A DNA stretch of 55,879 nt, from assembly GCA_947475685.1 (NCBI GenBank), contig CANJNC010000019.1, forward strand, positions 1 to 55,879, written 5' to 3'. Positions 42,382 to 51,413 of the stretch are shown here, piece after piece. Made by a program: the position numbers and the translations under genes. Every line of letters begins with the position of its first letter. Position 1 is the stretch's first letter. Below the pieces are notes generated by a model. It was given only the letters and a program-made list of their open reading frames with translations. It did not search any database and was not told the DNA's origin. This DNA is from Comamonadaceae bacterium. Lineage in GTDB: Bacteria; Pseudomonadota; Gammaproteobacteria; Burkholderiales; Burkholderiaceae_C.

Positions 42382-42898
42382 ATGATTTTAGATTCAACTG
42401 TTTTGCCACCATATGTATTCAAAACACACTTTGAAGCTGAAAACGCTACAAGGTTACTGAGTAGAAATGGTTTTGATATTGCGAAACTTTCTATCATCGG
42501 CAAGGGATACCAATGCGAAGAGCATCTAGTTGGTTTTTTTTACATCGCGCGACAAAATCAAGCTTTGGGGAACCACTGGTGCTTTTTGGGGGGGACTTTG
42601 GGGCATGCTATTTTTACCAGCTATTTTCTATTTACAAGGTTTTGGTTTGATTGCCATGTCTGGTCCTTTTGTCAGCGTATTAATTAACGCTCTTGAGGGT
42701 GCTGTGGTGGTTGGTGGTTTGTCCGCTCTTGGAGCGGCCTTGACTCAAATTGGTGTCAAAGAGAACCAAGTTTTGAAATATGAAACCGATTTCAAAGCGG
42801 ATAAGTTTATTTTAATTGTTCATGGTTCACTTAAGGATCATGAAGAGGTGAAGATGATTTTGGATAATTCAATATTAAAAGAGGAGTTTCTGTGTTAG
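42382..42898 (+). pseudogene. general stress protein 17M-like membrane protein, split by a frameshift
   Basis: The first frame (42382 on) carries the N-terminal stress-17M module, FEAENATRLLSRNGFDIAKLSIIGKGY then EEHLVGFF. After a run of eight T at 42534-42541 the family sequence continues in the next frame: TSRDKIKLWGTTGAFWGGLWG, a glycine-rich membrane hairpin and ALEGAVVVGGLSALGAALTQIG to 42898. Removing one T restores a single 171-residue protein of normal length. Homopolymer indels are common both as real mutations and as sequencing errors. It follows the broken BON gene and precedes an intact small gene in the same unit. Confidence 0.83.
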
Positions 42899-42916
42899 TA
42901 ATTTTTGAAAGTAAAT

Positions 42917-43273
42917 ATGAATAAACATCACGCTGTTGTCTGGATCGATCACCACGAAGCGCACATATTGGTTTTTGATAAAGAACATATGGATAAAGAA
43001 TTGATTAAATCTCGCTCTCACCATCACCATCAAGGCAAATCTATAGATCTAAATACCTATTTTGAACTTGTATCCAATGGATTGGCTGATGTTCAGCAAA
43101 TTTTGTTAACGGGGCCTAGTAGCGCAAGAATCGAGTTTCAAGAATGGTGCAAGTTGCACTCGAGTGTTGTTTGTCAAAATATTGTTGACTCCATAAAATG
43201 TGATCATCCTAGTGACGGACAAATTGTTGCGCTGGCAAGAAAGTATTTTCAAAAGTTTGATTTGTTTCACTGA
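42917..43273 (+). CDS. 'translational machinery' family protein (eRF1-like fold, tentative)
   Basis: A 118-residue protein with ATG 42917 (a TTG 12 bases earlier is less likely). It has HHAVVWIDHHEAHILVFD at the start, a His-rich SRSHHHHQGK near 37, VQQILLTGPSSARIEFQEW in the middle and the C-terminal DHPSDGQIVALARKYF. This layout matches small proteins named 'translational machinery protein' in Proteobacteria stress clusters; the name reflects a distant eRF1-like similarity and no role is proven. It is the last gene of the ANR-box unit and is intact, unlike the two before it. The ribosome site is weak. Confidence 0.75.
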   Translation: MNKHHAVVWIDHHEAHILVFDKEHMDKELIKSRSHHHHQGKSIDLNTYFELVSNGLADVQQILLTGPSSARIEFQEWCKLHSSVVCQNIVDSIKCDHPSDGQIVALARKYFQKFDLFH

Positions 43274-43492
43274 ATGTTACTGGCGTAGCTTGATTTATCA
43301 AATTGACGCTTAAAAACTATGTGTGAATTTGAAATAGATTCAGACTTAATGGGACAGAGTCCTTTTGACCATAAAAAGCAGTGAAGTGAAAAGCTCATCT
43401 TATTTGGGACTATAGGTTGCAGAACTTCTGGCTTTGCATGTTTGAGCTCAAGTGCAGTATTTTGACTTTTACAACACGATCCTTCTAATCCT

Positions 43493-44482
43493 TCAATCTC
43501 CTTGTATGCCAGCGCTTTTGATCACTTGTGACCATTTGCTAATTTCTGATTTTACGAACATAGCTAGATCATCTTTATAAATACTAGTGGGTTGTAATCC
43601 TTGCGATTGAAGCGTTTTTTGAACCTCAGGGTCATTGAGGGTTGACTTGAGTGCTGAGCTTATTTTCTCTAGTGTAGCGTTATTGATACCATGAGGGGTG
43701 AACAAGCCCATCCATAGCAAAGCCTCATAGCCAGGGTAGCCAGATTCGCTGACTGTTGGTAGATCTGGAAATATAGAAATTCTTGATTTTGAAGTGATGG
43801 CCAAAGCTCTGAGGGATCCTGTTTTGAGATGTGTCAAAACTGGTGATATGGAAGAAAACTGCATATTCACAATCCCAGTCATTGTGTCCGTAACGGATTG
43901 AGCAGAACTCTTGTAGGGAATGTGGGATAAGCTGATTTTTGCACTTTGAGACAACAACTGGGCCGATAAGTTGCCAACACTGGTATTGCCTGCTGAGGCA
44001 TAGGTCACTTCTTTGGGTTTGCTTTTGGCCAGTTCAATCAGGTCTTTCAGATTTTTGATATTGTTTTTTGCTGAAGTCACTAAAATATACGGGGAAAAAG
44101 CAATCAGTCCAACGGAAGCAAAATCTTTGACGGGGTCGTAAGAGTTGTTGCCATTGATGATCGGACCAATGATTTGCGAAGAAGTGGTACCCCAAAGAAT
44201 GGTATACCCATCGTTGGGCGCTTTAGAGACAAATTCCGCACCGATAAATCCACTGGCTCCAATTTTGTTTTCTATCACAAGGGTTTGTCCCAGTAAGGTG
44301 GTCATCTTAGAAGCAACGACCCTGGCTGCAACATCTGTTGAACTTCCCGCTTGAAAGGGTACGATCAGTTTGATGGGACGAGTTGGCCAATTGTCTTGTG
44401 CCAAACAAGAAGCGATCAAGCCCAGTGACAATGCAGCAAAGCCGGTCGTTTTTAAAAGGCGAAGAGTCGTGAAAGTGAGCAT
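43493..44482 (-). CDS. Bug/TctC-family substrate-binding protein
   Basis: A 329-residue member with a signal peptide (FAALSLGLIASCLA, mature end near QDNWPTR). LIVPFQAGSSTDVAAR, IENKIGASGFIGAEFV, PNDGYTILWGTTSSQ and HIPYKSSAQSVTDTMTG are present; YKS-S replaces the common YKG-A. Its start lies inside the end of the dehydrogenase gene, a 31-base overlap, so the two are co-transcribed and probably coupled. The ligand may be the 2-hydroxy acid or a precursor handled by that enzyme. Confidence 0.93.
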   Translation of the reverse strand: MLTFTTLRLLKTTGFAALSLGLIASCLAQDNWPTRPIKLIVPFQAGSSTDVAARVVASKMTTLLGQTLVIENKIGASGFIGAEFVSKAPNDGYTILWGTTSSQIIGPIINGNNSYDPVKDFASVGLIAFSPYILVTSAKNNIKNLKDLIELAKSKPKEVTYASAGNTSVGNLSAQLLSQSAKISLSHIPYKSSAQSVTDTMTGIVNMQFSSISPVLTHLKTGSLRALAITSKSRISIFPDLPTVSESGYPGYEALLWMGLFTPHGINNATLEKISSALKSTLNDPEVQKTLQSQGLQPTSIYKDDLAMFVKSEISKWSQVIKSAGIQGD

Positions 44483-45606
44483 AAGAGTTTTTTAAGTGCT
44501 GAGTTGACCAGTGGCATGTATTGGCTTGATAAGGCCAGGTCTAATTTTTGGACCATTTCTTCGAAATCTGAAATGGCATTCCATCTTGAGCTACCGGCCA
44601 AATGGGGGGTCAGGATCACATTGGGGTAGGTGAGGAACTCGTCGTCGTCCGCGCCTGGCTCTTGCCACAAGGTGTCCAATGCAAACCCCCCTAGGTGACC
44701 ACTTTTGAGGAGATCAAGAACAGCTTGGCGCTCCATGCACTGAGCTCTGGAGACATTGATGATACTTGCTCCTCTTTTTAAATGGATTAAATTGCTGCTG
44801 TTGAGCAAATGATTTGTCTGTGGTGTTGCGGGCAATTGGGCGATGACCCAATCACTTTGAGCCAGTAAATCATTCAAGCTCAAATACGTAGCTCCCAATT
44901 GGACTTCACTTTTTTGATCAAGTTGATTTCTTTGGGTATATAAAATATTCATTTCAAAAGACAAGGCTCTTTTCGCAATTTCTTGCCCAATTTCACCCAT
45001 TCCAATGATGCCAATATTTTTGCCATACAGGGTTTGAATATCAGGTATTCGAGCCCAATTGGAGCTAGGCGTATGGGCCCTGTCAAAGGGTTTAGGGTGA
45101 AAGCCGCCTTTAAGTAGCAATTGAGTAGACGTCAATTTATTGACTTCACTCAAGCGCTTGGCCAACGCCAATATCATCATCATTGCTTGTTCTGCACAGG
45201 CTATATTTGCGCGCCTTCTGACTCGCAAGACTTTGATATTTCTAGCTTCACATGCATCGATATTGATATTTTTAGTGATGAATCCATACTTTTGCACCGC
45301 GATTAAATGAGGCGCTTTTTCAATGTCAGATTTTTCAAGTTGGAGAGACTCCAAAACGACAGCGTGGGCTTTGGGAAGTTGTTCGCTAAGTTCTTCTTGA
45401 GAGTGAACAAATGTGACTGTGCAGTTTTTTAGATGGGTGGTTTTGTTCTTTTGTGATTTTGCCCACTCTAAAAATTCAGGCATGTCGTGCGCAAAGAAGT
45501 CAGCAAAAGCATTTTTTCGCTCCGTTGTGCATTGAGGATTCAATACAACATCAAGCACACGGGTGAAGACATCGTCTTCGATGACAATATGAAAGGATTG
45601 GGTCAT
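44452..45606 (-). CDS. D-isomer-specific 2-hydroxyacid dehydrogenase family protein
   Basis: A 384-residue NAD-dependent dehydrogenase. GMGEIGQEIA is the nucleotide-binding motif (about 201), NVSRAQCMERQAVLDLL carries the substrate Arg, and LTPHLAGSSRWN the catalytic His; the Glu is in the LWQEPGADD segment. The substrate-domain start is unusually long (about 110 residues before the first cofactor-linked helix). The start at 45606 is chosen by family fit; ATG 45624 overlaps the upstream stop. It reduces 2-oxo acids or oxidises D-2-hydroxy acids, and a phosphoglycerate-type substrate is possible. The operon order is CMD, dehydrogenase, TctC. Confidence 0.88.
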   Translation of the reverse strand: MTQSFHIVIEDDVFTRVLDVVLNPQCTTERKNAFADFFAHDMPEFLEWAKSQKNKTTHLKNCTVTFVHSQEELSEQLPKAHAVVLESLQLEKSDIEKAPHLIAVQKYGFITKNINIDACEARNIKVLRVRRRANIACAEQAMMMILALAKRLSEVNKLTSTQLLLKGGFHPKPFDRAHTPSSNWARIPDIQTLYGKNIGIIGMGEIGQEIAKRALSFEMNILYTQRNQLDQKSEVQLGATYLSLNDLLAQSDWVIAQLPATPQTNHLLNSSNLIHLKRGASIINVSRAQCMERQAVLDLLKSGHLGGFALDTLWQEPGADDDEFLTYPNVILTPHLAGSSRWNAISDFEEMVQKLDLALSSQYMPLVNSALKKLLCSLSRLFAF

Positions 45607-45610
45607 TTGG

Positions 45611-46141
45611 TTAAATTTCCGCATCAATTCGAAGGGAGCTCATGACGCGTGTGTGCATGTTGTAAGCGCCAATCAAAACACTCAATTCGACGATTTGTCT
45701 GTCAGAGAGGTGAGTTTTGACTGCGGCAAACACATCGTCCTCCACATGGGCTTTGAGAGTCAATTGATCGACATAGGCGATCACACTGAGTTCTTCCATG
45801 TTAAATAGCCCCGAGGGGACCTTCTTTTTTAGCAAGCCTTCACATTCTGCGTGGTTCAAGCCATCCGATTCTGCGAAATTCTTACGATGTACGTCGATGA
45901 CATATTCGGACTTATTGAGCAGTGCGACTCGCAAGATGACCATCTCTCTGAGTCTGGAGGAAAGTTTAATCTTCCATCTGACTGCATTGAGAAATTGCAT
46001 CCAAGAAAGTGCAAGTTCTGGGCTGTTGAGTAAGAGACCATAGACCGGTATGAGCTTGCCTCTTCTTTGTGCCCGAACTGTTTTGATCTCCTCGATCAAT
46101 TCTGGATGAGAGGATTCGTCGACGTATTTAACCCGTGCCAT
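45611..46141 (-). CDS. carboxymuconolactone decarboxylase (CMD) family protein
   Basis: A 176-residue CMD-fold protein with RLREMVILRVALLNKSEYVIDVH (about 80-102, taken as two segments), the family core, and RQIVELSVLIGAYNMHTRVM at the C-terminus. As in the copy at 10694, the AhpD CxxC pair is absent. It heads a minus-strand operon with a dehydrogenase and a TctC gene. The two CMD proteins are distant from each other. The substrate is unknown. A near-perfect palindrome lies 16 bases before its start. Confidence 0.86.
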   Translation of the reverse strand: MARVKYVDESSHPELIEEIKTVRAQRRGKLIPVYGLLLNSPELALSWMQFLNAVRWKIKLSSRLREMVILRVALLNKSEYVIDVHRKNFAESDGLNHAECEGLLKKKVPSGLFNMEELSVIAYVDQLTLKAHVEDDVFAAVKTHLSDRQIVELSVLIGAYNMHTRVMSSLRIDAEI

Positions 46142-46156
46142 TTTTGATGTGTTTTT

Positions 46157-46175
46157 AATTGAAGTGCACTCAATT
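46157..46175. promoter_or_regulatory. palindrome upstream of the CMD operon
   Basis: AATTGAAGTGCACTCAATT is a 19-bp palindrome with one mismatched pair. It sits 16 bases before the CMD start, a likely repressor position. No nearby regulator gene identifies the binding protein. Confidence 0.45.
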
Positions 46176-46347
46176 TTAACCGTCTATCAACACAATGTCT
46201 GCACCATATAAAAACATATAAATTTTGATGCAGGAGTTATTAAAGATTGGGAGCGGGAAAAGACTCTTTGTTGTGATATAGAATTTTTGCCGTTGTCCTT
46301 CATCATGAGAGATCGCAAACGGGGGTGTTTGCATCTTCGCTATGTCA

Positions 46348-47328
46348 TCAAGGCTGAATTTCTATTTTTCTTGATTGTGCAATGGCCCTGTATTTGGCAA
46401 TGCCTTTCTCTACCAAAGCGTGAAATTCTTCTGGAGAATTGGCCTGTGGGCGCACACCGGCTTTTTGCATTTGAGCTTGTAAGTCCTTGTTGGACAAAGC
46501 CGTGCGAATAGCTGCATTGATTTTCTTGACGATTTCGCTGGGCGTTGCAGGAGGGCAGGCATAACCAAGCCAGGAAATGACCTCAAGCCCTGGTATGGTC
46601 TCAGACAAGGTCGGCACATTGGGGAGCGTTTCGTAACGCTCAGGCGAGGTGACAGCAATTGCTCTTAATTTATTGGCTCTCACGTAAGGCACAATTAAAC
46701 CCGGTATATTGATCATCATGTCAATGCGACCCGCTAAGATATCGGTATAGCCAAAGCCTCCGCCAGCGGGGAAGGGGATGTGAGTCATTTGCGTGTCGCT
46801 TTGTGCGGCAAGCAACTCACCCATCAAGTGCAAGGCACTTCCAACGCCTGAGCTTGTGTAGCTGACACTGCCAGGATTGTTCTTTGCCTTTTTGATCAAG
46901 TCAGTAACACTCATCGTATTGGACTCTTGGCTGACCGCCAAGATTAATGGATACACGGCCACTGTGGAGATCCAAGAAAGACCCTCAACAGGGTCATAGG
47001 GAAGGGACTTGAGTGTCGCAGCTTGTGAGGCGTGTGCACTAGAGATTGAAATCAATGTGTACCCATCCGCAGCGGCTTTGGAGGTCACTTCTGCAGCGAT
47101 TTGACCACCAGCGCCGACTTTGTTTTCCACGACCAAGACTTGCCCCAAAACTTCGCCCACTTTGACCGCAACAAGTCGGCTGACTGCATCTGTTCCAGAG
47201 CCAGCGGGGCTGCCCACCAAGAGTTTAATGGGTTTGCTTGGCCATTGGGTTGTTTGCGCGTGGCTCAGTTGCGCGAAAAAATTCAAGGCTAAGAAAATAA
47301 AAAAGATGGAAAAATTTCTTCTGCTCAT
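46348..47328 (-). CDS. Bug/TctC-family substrate-binding protein
   Basis: A 326-residue member with AGAGGT before the ATG and a signal peptide (FFIFLALNFFAQLSHA). LLVGSPAGSGTDAVSR replaces the usual VPFxPGG loop, while the Asp is kept. VENKVGAGGQIAAEV and AADGYTLISISSAH follow. HIPFPAGGGFGYTDILAG departs from the HVPYKG consensus, so two of the ligand-contact loops are altered. No enzyme gene is contiguous: the CMD gene on its left is over 200 bases away and the quinone oxidoreductase on its right is divergent. It is a free-standing binding protein. Confidence 0.92.
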   Translation of the reverse strand: MSRRNFSIFFIFLALNFFAQLSHAQTTQWPSKPIKLLVGSPAGSGTDAVSRLVAVKVGEVLGQVLVVENKVGAGGQIAAEVTSKAAADGYTLISISSAHASQAATLKSLPYDPVEGLSWISTVAVYPLILAVSQESNTMSVTDLIKKAKNNPGSVSYTSSGVGSALHLMGELLAAQSDTQMTHIPFPAGGGFGYTDILAGRIDMMINIPGLIVPYVRANKLRAIAVTSPERYETLPNVPTLSETIPGLEVISWLGYACPPATPSEIVKKINAAIRTALSNKDLQAQMQKAGVRPQANSPEEFHALVEKGIAKYRAIAQSRKIEIQP

Positions 47329-47532
47329 TGTGACCTCTTGTGCTTGAACATCAAAAGTGTTCTTGTCACAGATTGTTCTATCACCCGCACCCGATATGGC
47401 CTAGGATAAACCCGATGACAGCAAAGCTTAAACTTTCAAAGTTCATGCTTTATTTTTTTTAGTTGGTGATGACGATGAAAAAGGGGGGTAAGATTTTAAA
47501 AAATACAACGCATTGTTCAACCAAGGACACCG

Positions 47533-48588
47533 ATGAAATCATTTGCAGTGGATGAATTGCTCAATTCCAAGACTGAACCATACTTTAAAGAAGTGGATGG
47601 TGCCATACCCCCCATGGGTGAGAGGGATTTGTGCGTTCAGGTCAAAGCCATCTCCATCAATCCCTTGGACACCAAGCGCCGTGCGCTTGATCAAGTCAGT
47701 CAAAGTGCACAGGTACCAAGAATTTTAGGATGGGACGCAAGTGGGATTGTCAAAAGCATTGGTGCGAAGGTTTCTTTGTTCAATGTGGGTGATGAAGTTT
47801 ATTATGCAGGCGAGATCACAAGGCAAGGCAGTTACGCTGAATTTCAAGTTGTTGATGAAAGAATTGTTGGCCATAAGCCCAAGTCATTGACCTTTGAGCG
47901 TTCAGCAGCTTTGGCGCTCACCTCCATCACTGCTTGGGAGGGCTTGTTTGAGAGATTAAGAATCCCTTCTGTGAGCTTGAGTTCTGAGCTCTCAAGTGAG
48001 CAGCATCACTCAGCACAAAAAACTATTTTGATCATTGGGGGTGCAGGTGGAGTGGGTTCCATGGCCATTCAATTGGCCAAGAAAGTGGCTCGATTAAATG
48101 TCATTGCGACCGCATCAAGGCCTCAGAGTGTTGAGTGGTGTCAGATGATGGGCGCAGACCATGTGATTGACCACACACTTGATTTGGTGGCACAAGTTAG
48201 AGCCATGGGTTTAAAGCATGTAGACCATGTTTTTATTCTCAACGATACCGATCAACATTTTGCCGCATCTTGCGAGTTGATCGCACCTCAAGGACTTATT
48301 TGTTCAATTGTGCCCAATCAAAATGCATTGAATATGGATGTTTTAAGAGCTAAGAGTGCTGGCTTTGTTTGGGAGGCCATGTTTGTACGCTCCAAAGACC
48401 GCACGCCAGACATGATTGAACAACATCATTTACTGAACGAGGTTTCGCGATTGATTGATCTTGGTGTTTTAAAAAACACAACAACCAAGGTGTATTCACC
48501 CATTGATGCGAACCATCTGCGTTTGGCGCATTTGGATCTTCAAAGTCACAGAGCCATAGGCAAGATTGTTTTGGAAGGTTTTGGGTGA
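47533..48588 (+). CDS. zinc-type alcohol dehydrogenase / quinone oxidoreductase family protein
   Basis: A 351-residue medium-chain reductase with AAGGA ten bases before its ATG. ISINPLDTKRR and GWDASGIVKSIGAKV form the catalytic-domain start; IIGGAGGVGSMAIQLAK (about 171) binds NADPH. The structural-zinc cysteine cluster is absent, which places it with the quinone-oxidoreductase-like (ZADH1) subgroup. These enzymes reduce quinones or enone double bonds. It is monocistronic, convergent with aceE and not clearly linked to the neighbouring cassettes. Confidence 0.9.
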   Translation: MKSFAVDELLNSKTEPYFKEVDGAIPPMGERDLCVQVKAISINPLDTKRRALDQVSQSAQVPRILGWDASGIVKSIGAKVSLFNVGDEVYYAGEITRQGSYAEFQVVDERIVGHKPKSLTFERSAALALTSITAWEGLFERLRIPSVSLSSELSSEQHHSAQKTILIIGGAGGVGSMAIQLAKKVARLNVIATASRPQSVEWCQMMGADHVIDHTLDLVAQVRAMGLKHVDHVFILNDTDQHFAASCELIAPQGLICSIVPNQNALNMDVLRAKSAGFVWEAMFVRSKDRTPDMIEQHHLLNEVSRLIDLGVLKNTTTKVYSPIDANHLRLAHLDLQSHRAIGKIVLEGFG

Positions 48589-48649
48589 GTTTTTGTGCGA
48601 GGCGTTCAAGGACAGAGGATATTTCTTTGAGAGATAGAGTTTGCAAGCT

Positions 48650-51271
48650 CTAGCAAGGGGCGTGCTTTAACGCATTCATGGCGGTCTTGGCAATGTGCTC
48701 AGCGCTTACGTGAAAGTAATCTCTGAGTGCGGCTCGTGTATCGCTCCTGCCAAAACCATCTGTCCCCAGTGTGTGGTAACTGCGTGTTTGAGGTACAAAA
48801 GCGCGGATGCTTTCTGTGACAGCCAAAACGTAGTCACTGGCTGCAACAATGGGCCCTTGTGTGCGTGTCAGTTGAGTATAGAGGTGTGAGTGACTGATCT
48901 CCATGGTGCTTTTTGATTCTTGTCTCAAGAAAAGTGCTTCTCTGGCCAACTCACTCCAGCTGGTGACGCTCAAAATATCGCAATGAATGCCCTGGGCCTC
49001 TAAGATCTCACTGGCTTTTAAAACCTCGGTCAAAATTGCACCAGAACCCATGAGGGTGACGTGCTGTGAGGGTTTTGACTTGCTTGGGGCTTTTGTGGAT
49101 TGCAAATGGTAGCAGCCCTTGATAATGTCTGACGCGTCTTCAAGCGATGTGCTGGGCTGGGGATAATTTTCATTCATCAAGGTGATGTAATAAAAGACGT
49201 CCATTTGCTGTGTCACCATTTCTCGCATACCGTGATCAATGATGACGCTGAGCTCTCCCGCGAAGGCCGGGTCGTAGGCCTTGCAGTTTGGGATGGTGGC
49301 TGCAATGAGGTGAGAGCTTCCATCTTGATGCTGCAGACCTTCTCCACCAAGCGTTGTGCGACCTGAAGTCGCGCCTAAAAGAAATCCTCTGGCCCTTTGG
49401 TCGGCTGCAGCCCAAATTGCATCTCCCACGCGTTGAAATCCAAAAATGGAATAGTAAATATAAAACGGCAACATGGCCAGTCCATGCACCGAGTAGCTCG
49501 TGGCAGCGGCAGTCCAACTTGCAATGGCCCCAGCTTCGCTGATGCCTTCCTCTAATATTTGCCCATTGAGAGCTTCACGATAACTGAGCACAGAGCCGAT
49601 GTCTTCTGGCTCATAGCATTGACCCACGCTGGAGTAGATGCCTACTTGCTTGAAAAGATTGGCCATGCCAAAAGTTCGGGCTTCATCGGCAACGATTGGC
49701 ACAATTCGTGAACCCAAATCTTGGGTTTTAAGCAAATTGCCCAAAAGTCTCACAAATGCCATGGTGGTAGACATCACTTTGTGATCCGCTTGGAGGGCAA
49801 AGGAGGCGTAGCTCGTAATGTCTGGAATTTCTAAGGGAGCGCACTCACTGTAGCGTTTTGGTAAATAGCCACCTAGGGCTTTGCGTTGAGCTTGGAGGTA
49901 TTCAATTTCTACACTCCTGTCTTTAGGTTTTACAAAATTCAAATCAATCGCTTCTTGATCGGTTAAAGGCAGTTGAAAACGGTTTCTGAACTCGATCAAG
50001 GCCTCTTCATCCATTTTCTTTTGACTGTGGGTTGTCATCTTGCCTTGACCGGCTTGTCCCATGCCATACCCCTTCTTGGTGTGGGCCAAAATAACAGTAG
50101 GTTGCCCGACATGGGACTGAGCGCTCTTGTAAGCGGCGAATATTTTGATCAAATCGTGCCCCCCTCTTTTAAGGCGATCGATTTGTTCATCCGTCATGCC
50201 TTGTGCAAGAAGGCTTAGCGCAGGGTTTTGTCCAAAGAAGTTGTCACGGTTAAAACGACCGTCTTTGGCTGCAAATGTTTGCATTTGTCCATCTACCGTG
50301 TTTGACAAGGTCCGAATCAACTCCCCGCTCGTGTCTCTGGCAAATAAACCATCCCAGTCACTGCCCCAAACCACTTTGATGACATTCCAGCCCGCGCCTG
50401 TGAAAAGTTTTTCAAGCTCATCCATGATGCGTCCATTGCCTCTGACAGGACCATCCAAGCGCTGTAGATTGCAATTGACCACCCAGACCAAATGATCAAG
50501 TTTTTCCCTAGAGGCCAGGGTGAGTGCACTCATGCTTTCAGGCTCGTCCATTTCTCCGTCACCAAACACCCCCCAAACCTTTCTGTCCTCGCAGTTCAAT
50601 AGGCCCCGGTGGGTCAAGTAGCGCATGAAACGGGCGTGGTAAATTGAGCTGATGGGCCCAAGTCCCATTGAGCCGGTAGGAAATTGCCAAAAGTCTGGCA
50701 TGAGCCAAGGATGGGGGTAACTGCTCAGTCCAGTGCTACCTTGCCTGGGCCCAGAGATCTCTTGTCTGTAAAAGTTCAAGTCCTGCTCACTCAGGCGGCC
50801 TTCTAAGAAGGCTCTTGCGTAAATGCCTGGTGCGCTGTGGGGCTGAAAAAAGACCAAGTCCTCTTTGTGCTGATCGTTGCGCGCCTTAAAGAAGTGATTG
50901 AACCCCACTTCAAATAAATCTGCGGCACTGGCAAAGCTTGCAATGTGCCCGCCCAAGTCCCCATAAGCCACATTGGCCTTGGCGACCATCGCCATCGCGT
51001 TCCAGCGAATCATGCTTGCCACACGCTCTTCGATGGCCAAGTCGCCTGGGTAGATCGGTTGCTGCTCCGGTGAAATGGTATTGACATGGGGTGTGATTAA
51101 GTTCGGATTCCATTGAACTTGGTGGCTCAATGCCAGTTGTGCCAACGAACTCAGCAAGTAGCGCCCCCGTTCGGTGCCATTTTCAACCAAGGTTTGGACA
51201 AAGGCGTCATGCCATTCTTGTGTTTCTTGAGGATCAAGATCTAGGGCGTTCATCAGTTCAAATTGAGTCAT
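48650..51271 (-). CDS. aceE: pyruvate dehydrogenase E1 component, homodimeric type (or 2-oxobutyrate dehydrogenase MdeB-like)
   Basis: An 873-residue TPP enzyme aligning along its whole length with E. coli AceE. GDGEMDEPESMSALTLA then NCNLQRLDGPVRGNGRI bind TPP/Mg; AHTKKGYGMGQ, the TTHSQKKM His, and Glu in ILEEGISEAGA match catalytic residues. It oxidatively decarboxylates a 2-oxo acid onto lipoyl-E2. No aceF or lpd gene follows: the downstream gene is convergent, so it is an orphan E1. Together with the divergent Lrp/AsnC gene this recalls mdeB-mdeR of methionine degradation in Pseudomonas, in which the E1 acts on 2-oxobutyrate. Both are possible. Confidence 0.93.
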   Translation of the reverse strand: MTQFELMNALDLDPQETQEWHDAFVQTLVENGTERGRYLLSSLAQLALSHQVQWNPNLITPHVNTISPEQQPIYPGDLAIEERVASMIRWNAMAMVAKANVAYGDLGGHIASFASAADLFEVGFNHFFKARNDQHKEDLVFFQPHSAPGIYARAFLEGRLSEQDLNFYRQEISGPRQGSTGLSSYPHPWLMPDFWQFPTGSMGLGPISSIYHARFMRYLTHRGLLNCEDRKVWGVFGDGEMDEPESMSALTLASREKLDHLVWVVNCNLQRLDGPVRGNGRIMDELEKLFTGAGWNVIKVVWGSDWDGLFARDTSGELIRTLSNTVDGQMQTFAAKDGRFNRDNFFGQNPALSLLAQGMTDEQIDRLKRGGHDLIKIFAAYKSAQSHVGQPTVILAHTKKGYGMGQAGQGKMTTHSQKKMDEEALIEFRNRFQLPLTDQEAIDLNFVKPKDRSVEIEYLQAQRKALGGYLPKRYSECAPLEIPDITSYASFALQADHKVMSTTMAFVRLLGNLLKTQDLGSRIVPIVADEARTFGMANLFKQVGIYSSVGQCYEPEDIGSVLSYREALNGQILEEGISEAGAIASWTAAATSYSVHGLAMLPFYIYYSIFGFQRVGDAIWAAADQRARGFLLGATSGRTTLGGEGLQHQDGSSHLIAATIPNCKAYDPAFAGELSVIIDHGMREMVTQQMDVFYYITLMNENYPQPSTSLEDASDIIKGCYHLQSTKAPSKSKPSQHVTLMGSGAILTEVLKASEILEAQGIHCDILSVTSWSELAREALFLRQESKSTMEISHSHLYTQLTRTQGPIVAASDYVLAVTESIRAFVPQTRSYHTLGTDGFGRSDTRAALRDYFHVSAEHIAKTAMNALKHAPC

Positions 51272-51371
51272 AAGAGGGGCAAATGCCAGATAGAAAAAAA
51301 CAATTCTGAGGTTTGACTATAGTTCTTGTGATTTGATATTTGATGACGTATTTCGGCTATTTAGCTATTTT

Positions 51372-51390
51372 TTCAGCATAAAATGCTGAA
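51372..51390. promoter_or_regulatory. perfect palindrome between aceE and the Lrp/AsnC gene
   Basis: TTCAGCAT-AAA-ATGCTGAA has 8-base perfect arms and a central AAA. It lies 24 bases before the regulator start and 100 bases before aceE, in a 142-base divergent promoter region. The length and A+T centre are typical of Lrp/AsnC half-site pairs, so it is probably the regulator's own site. Confidence 0.7.
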
Positions 51391-51413
51391 TAATCAACTT
51401 ATAGTGATATTTT

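Noticed and set aside
43290..43301. TTGATTTATCAA palindrome after the translational-machinery gene as a third FNR box
   Set aside because: The half-sites are separated by two bases instead of four, so it does not fit FNR spacing, and no gene start follows in a suitable position.
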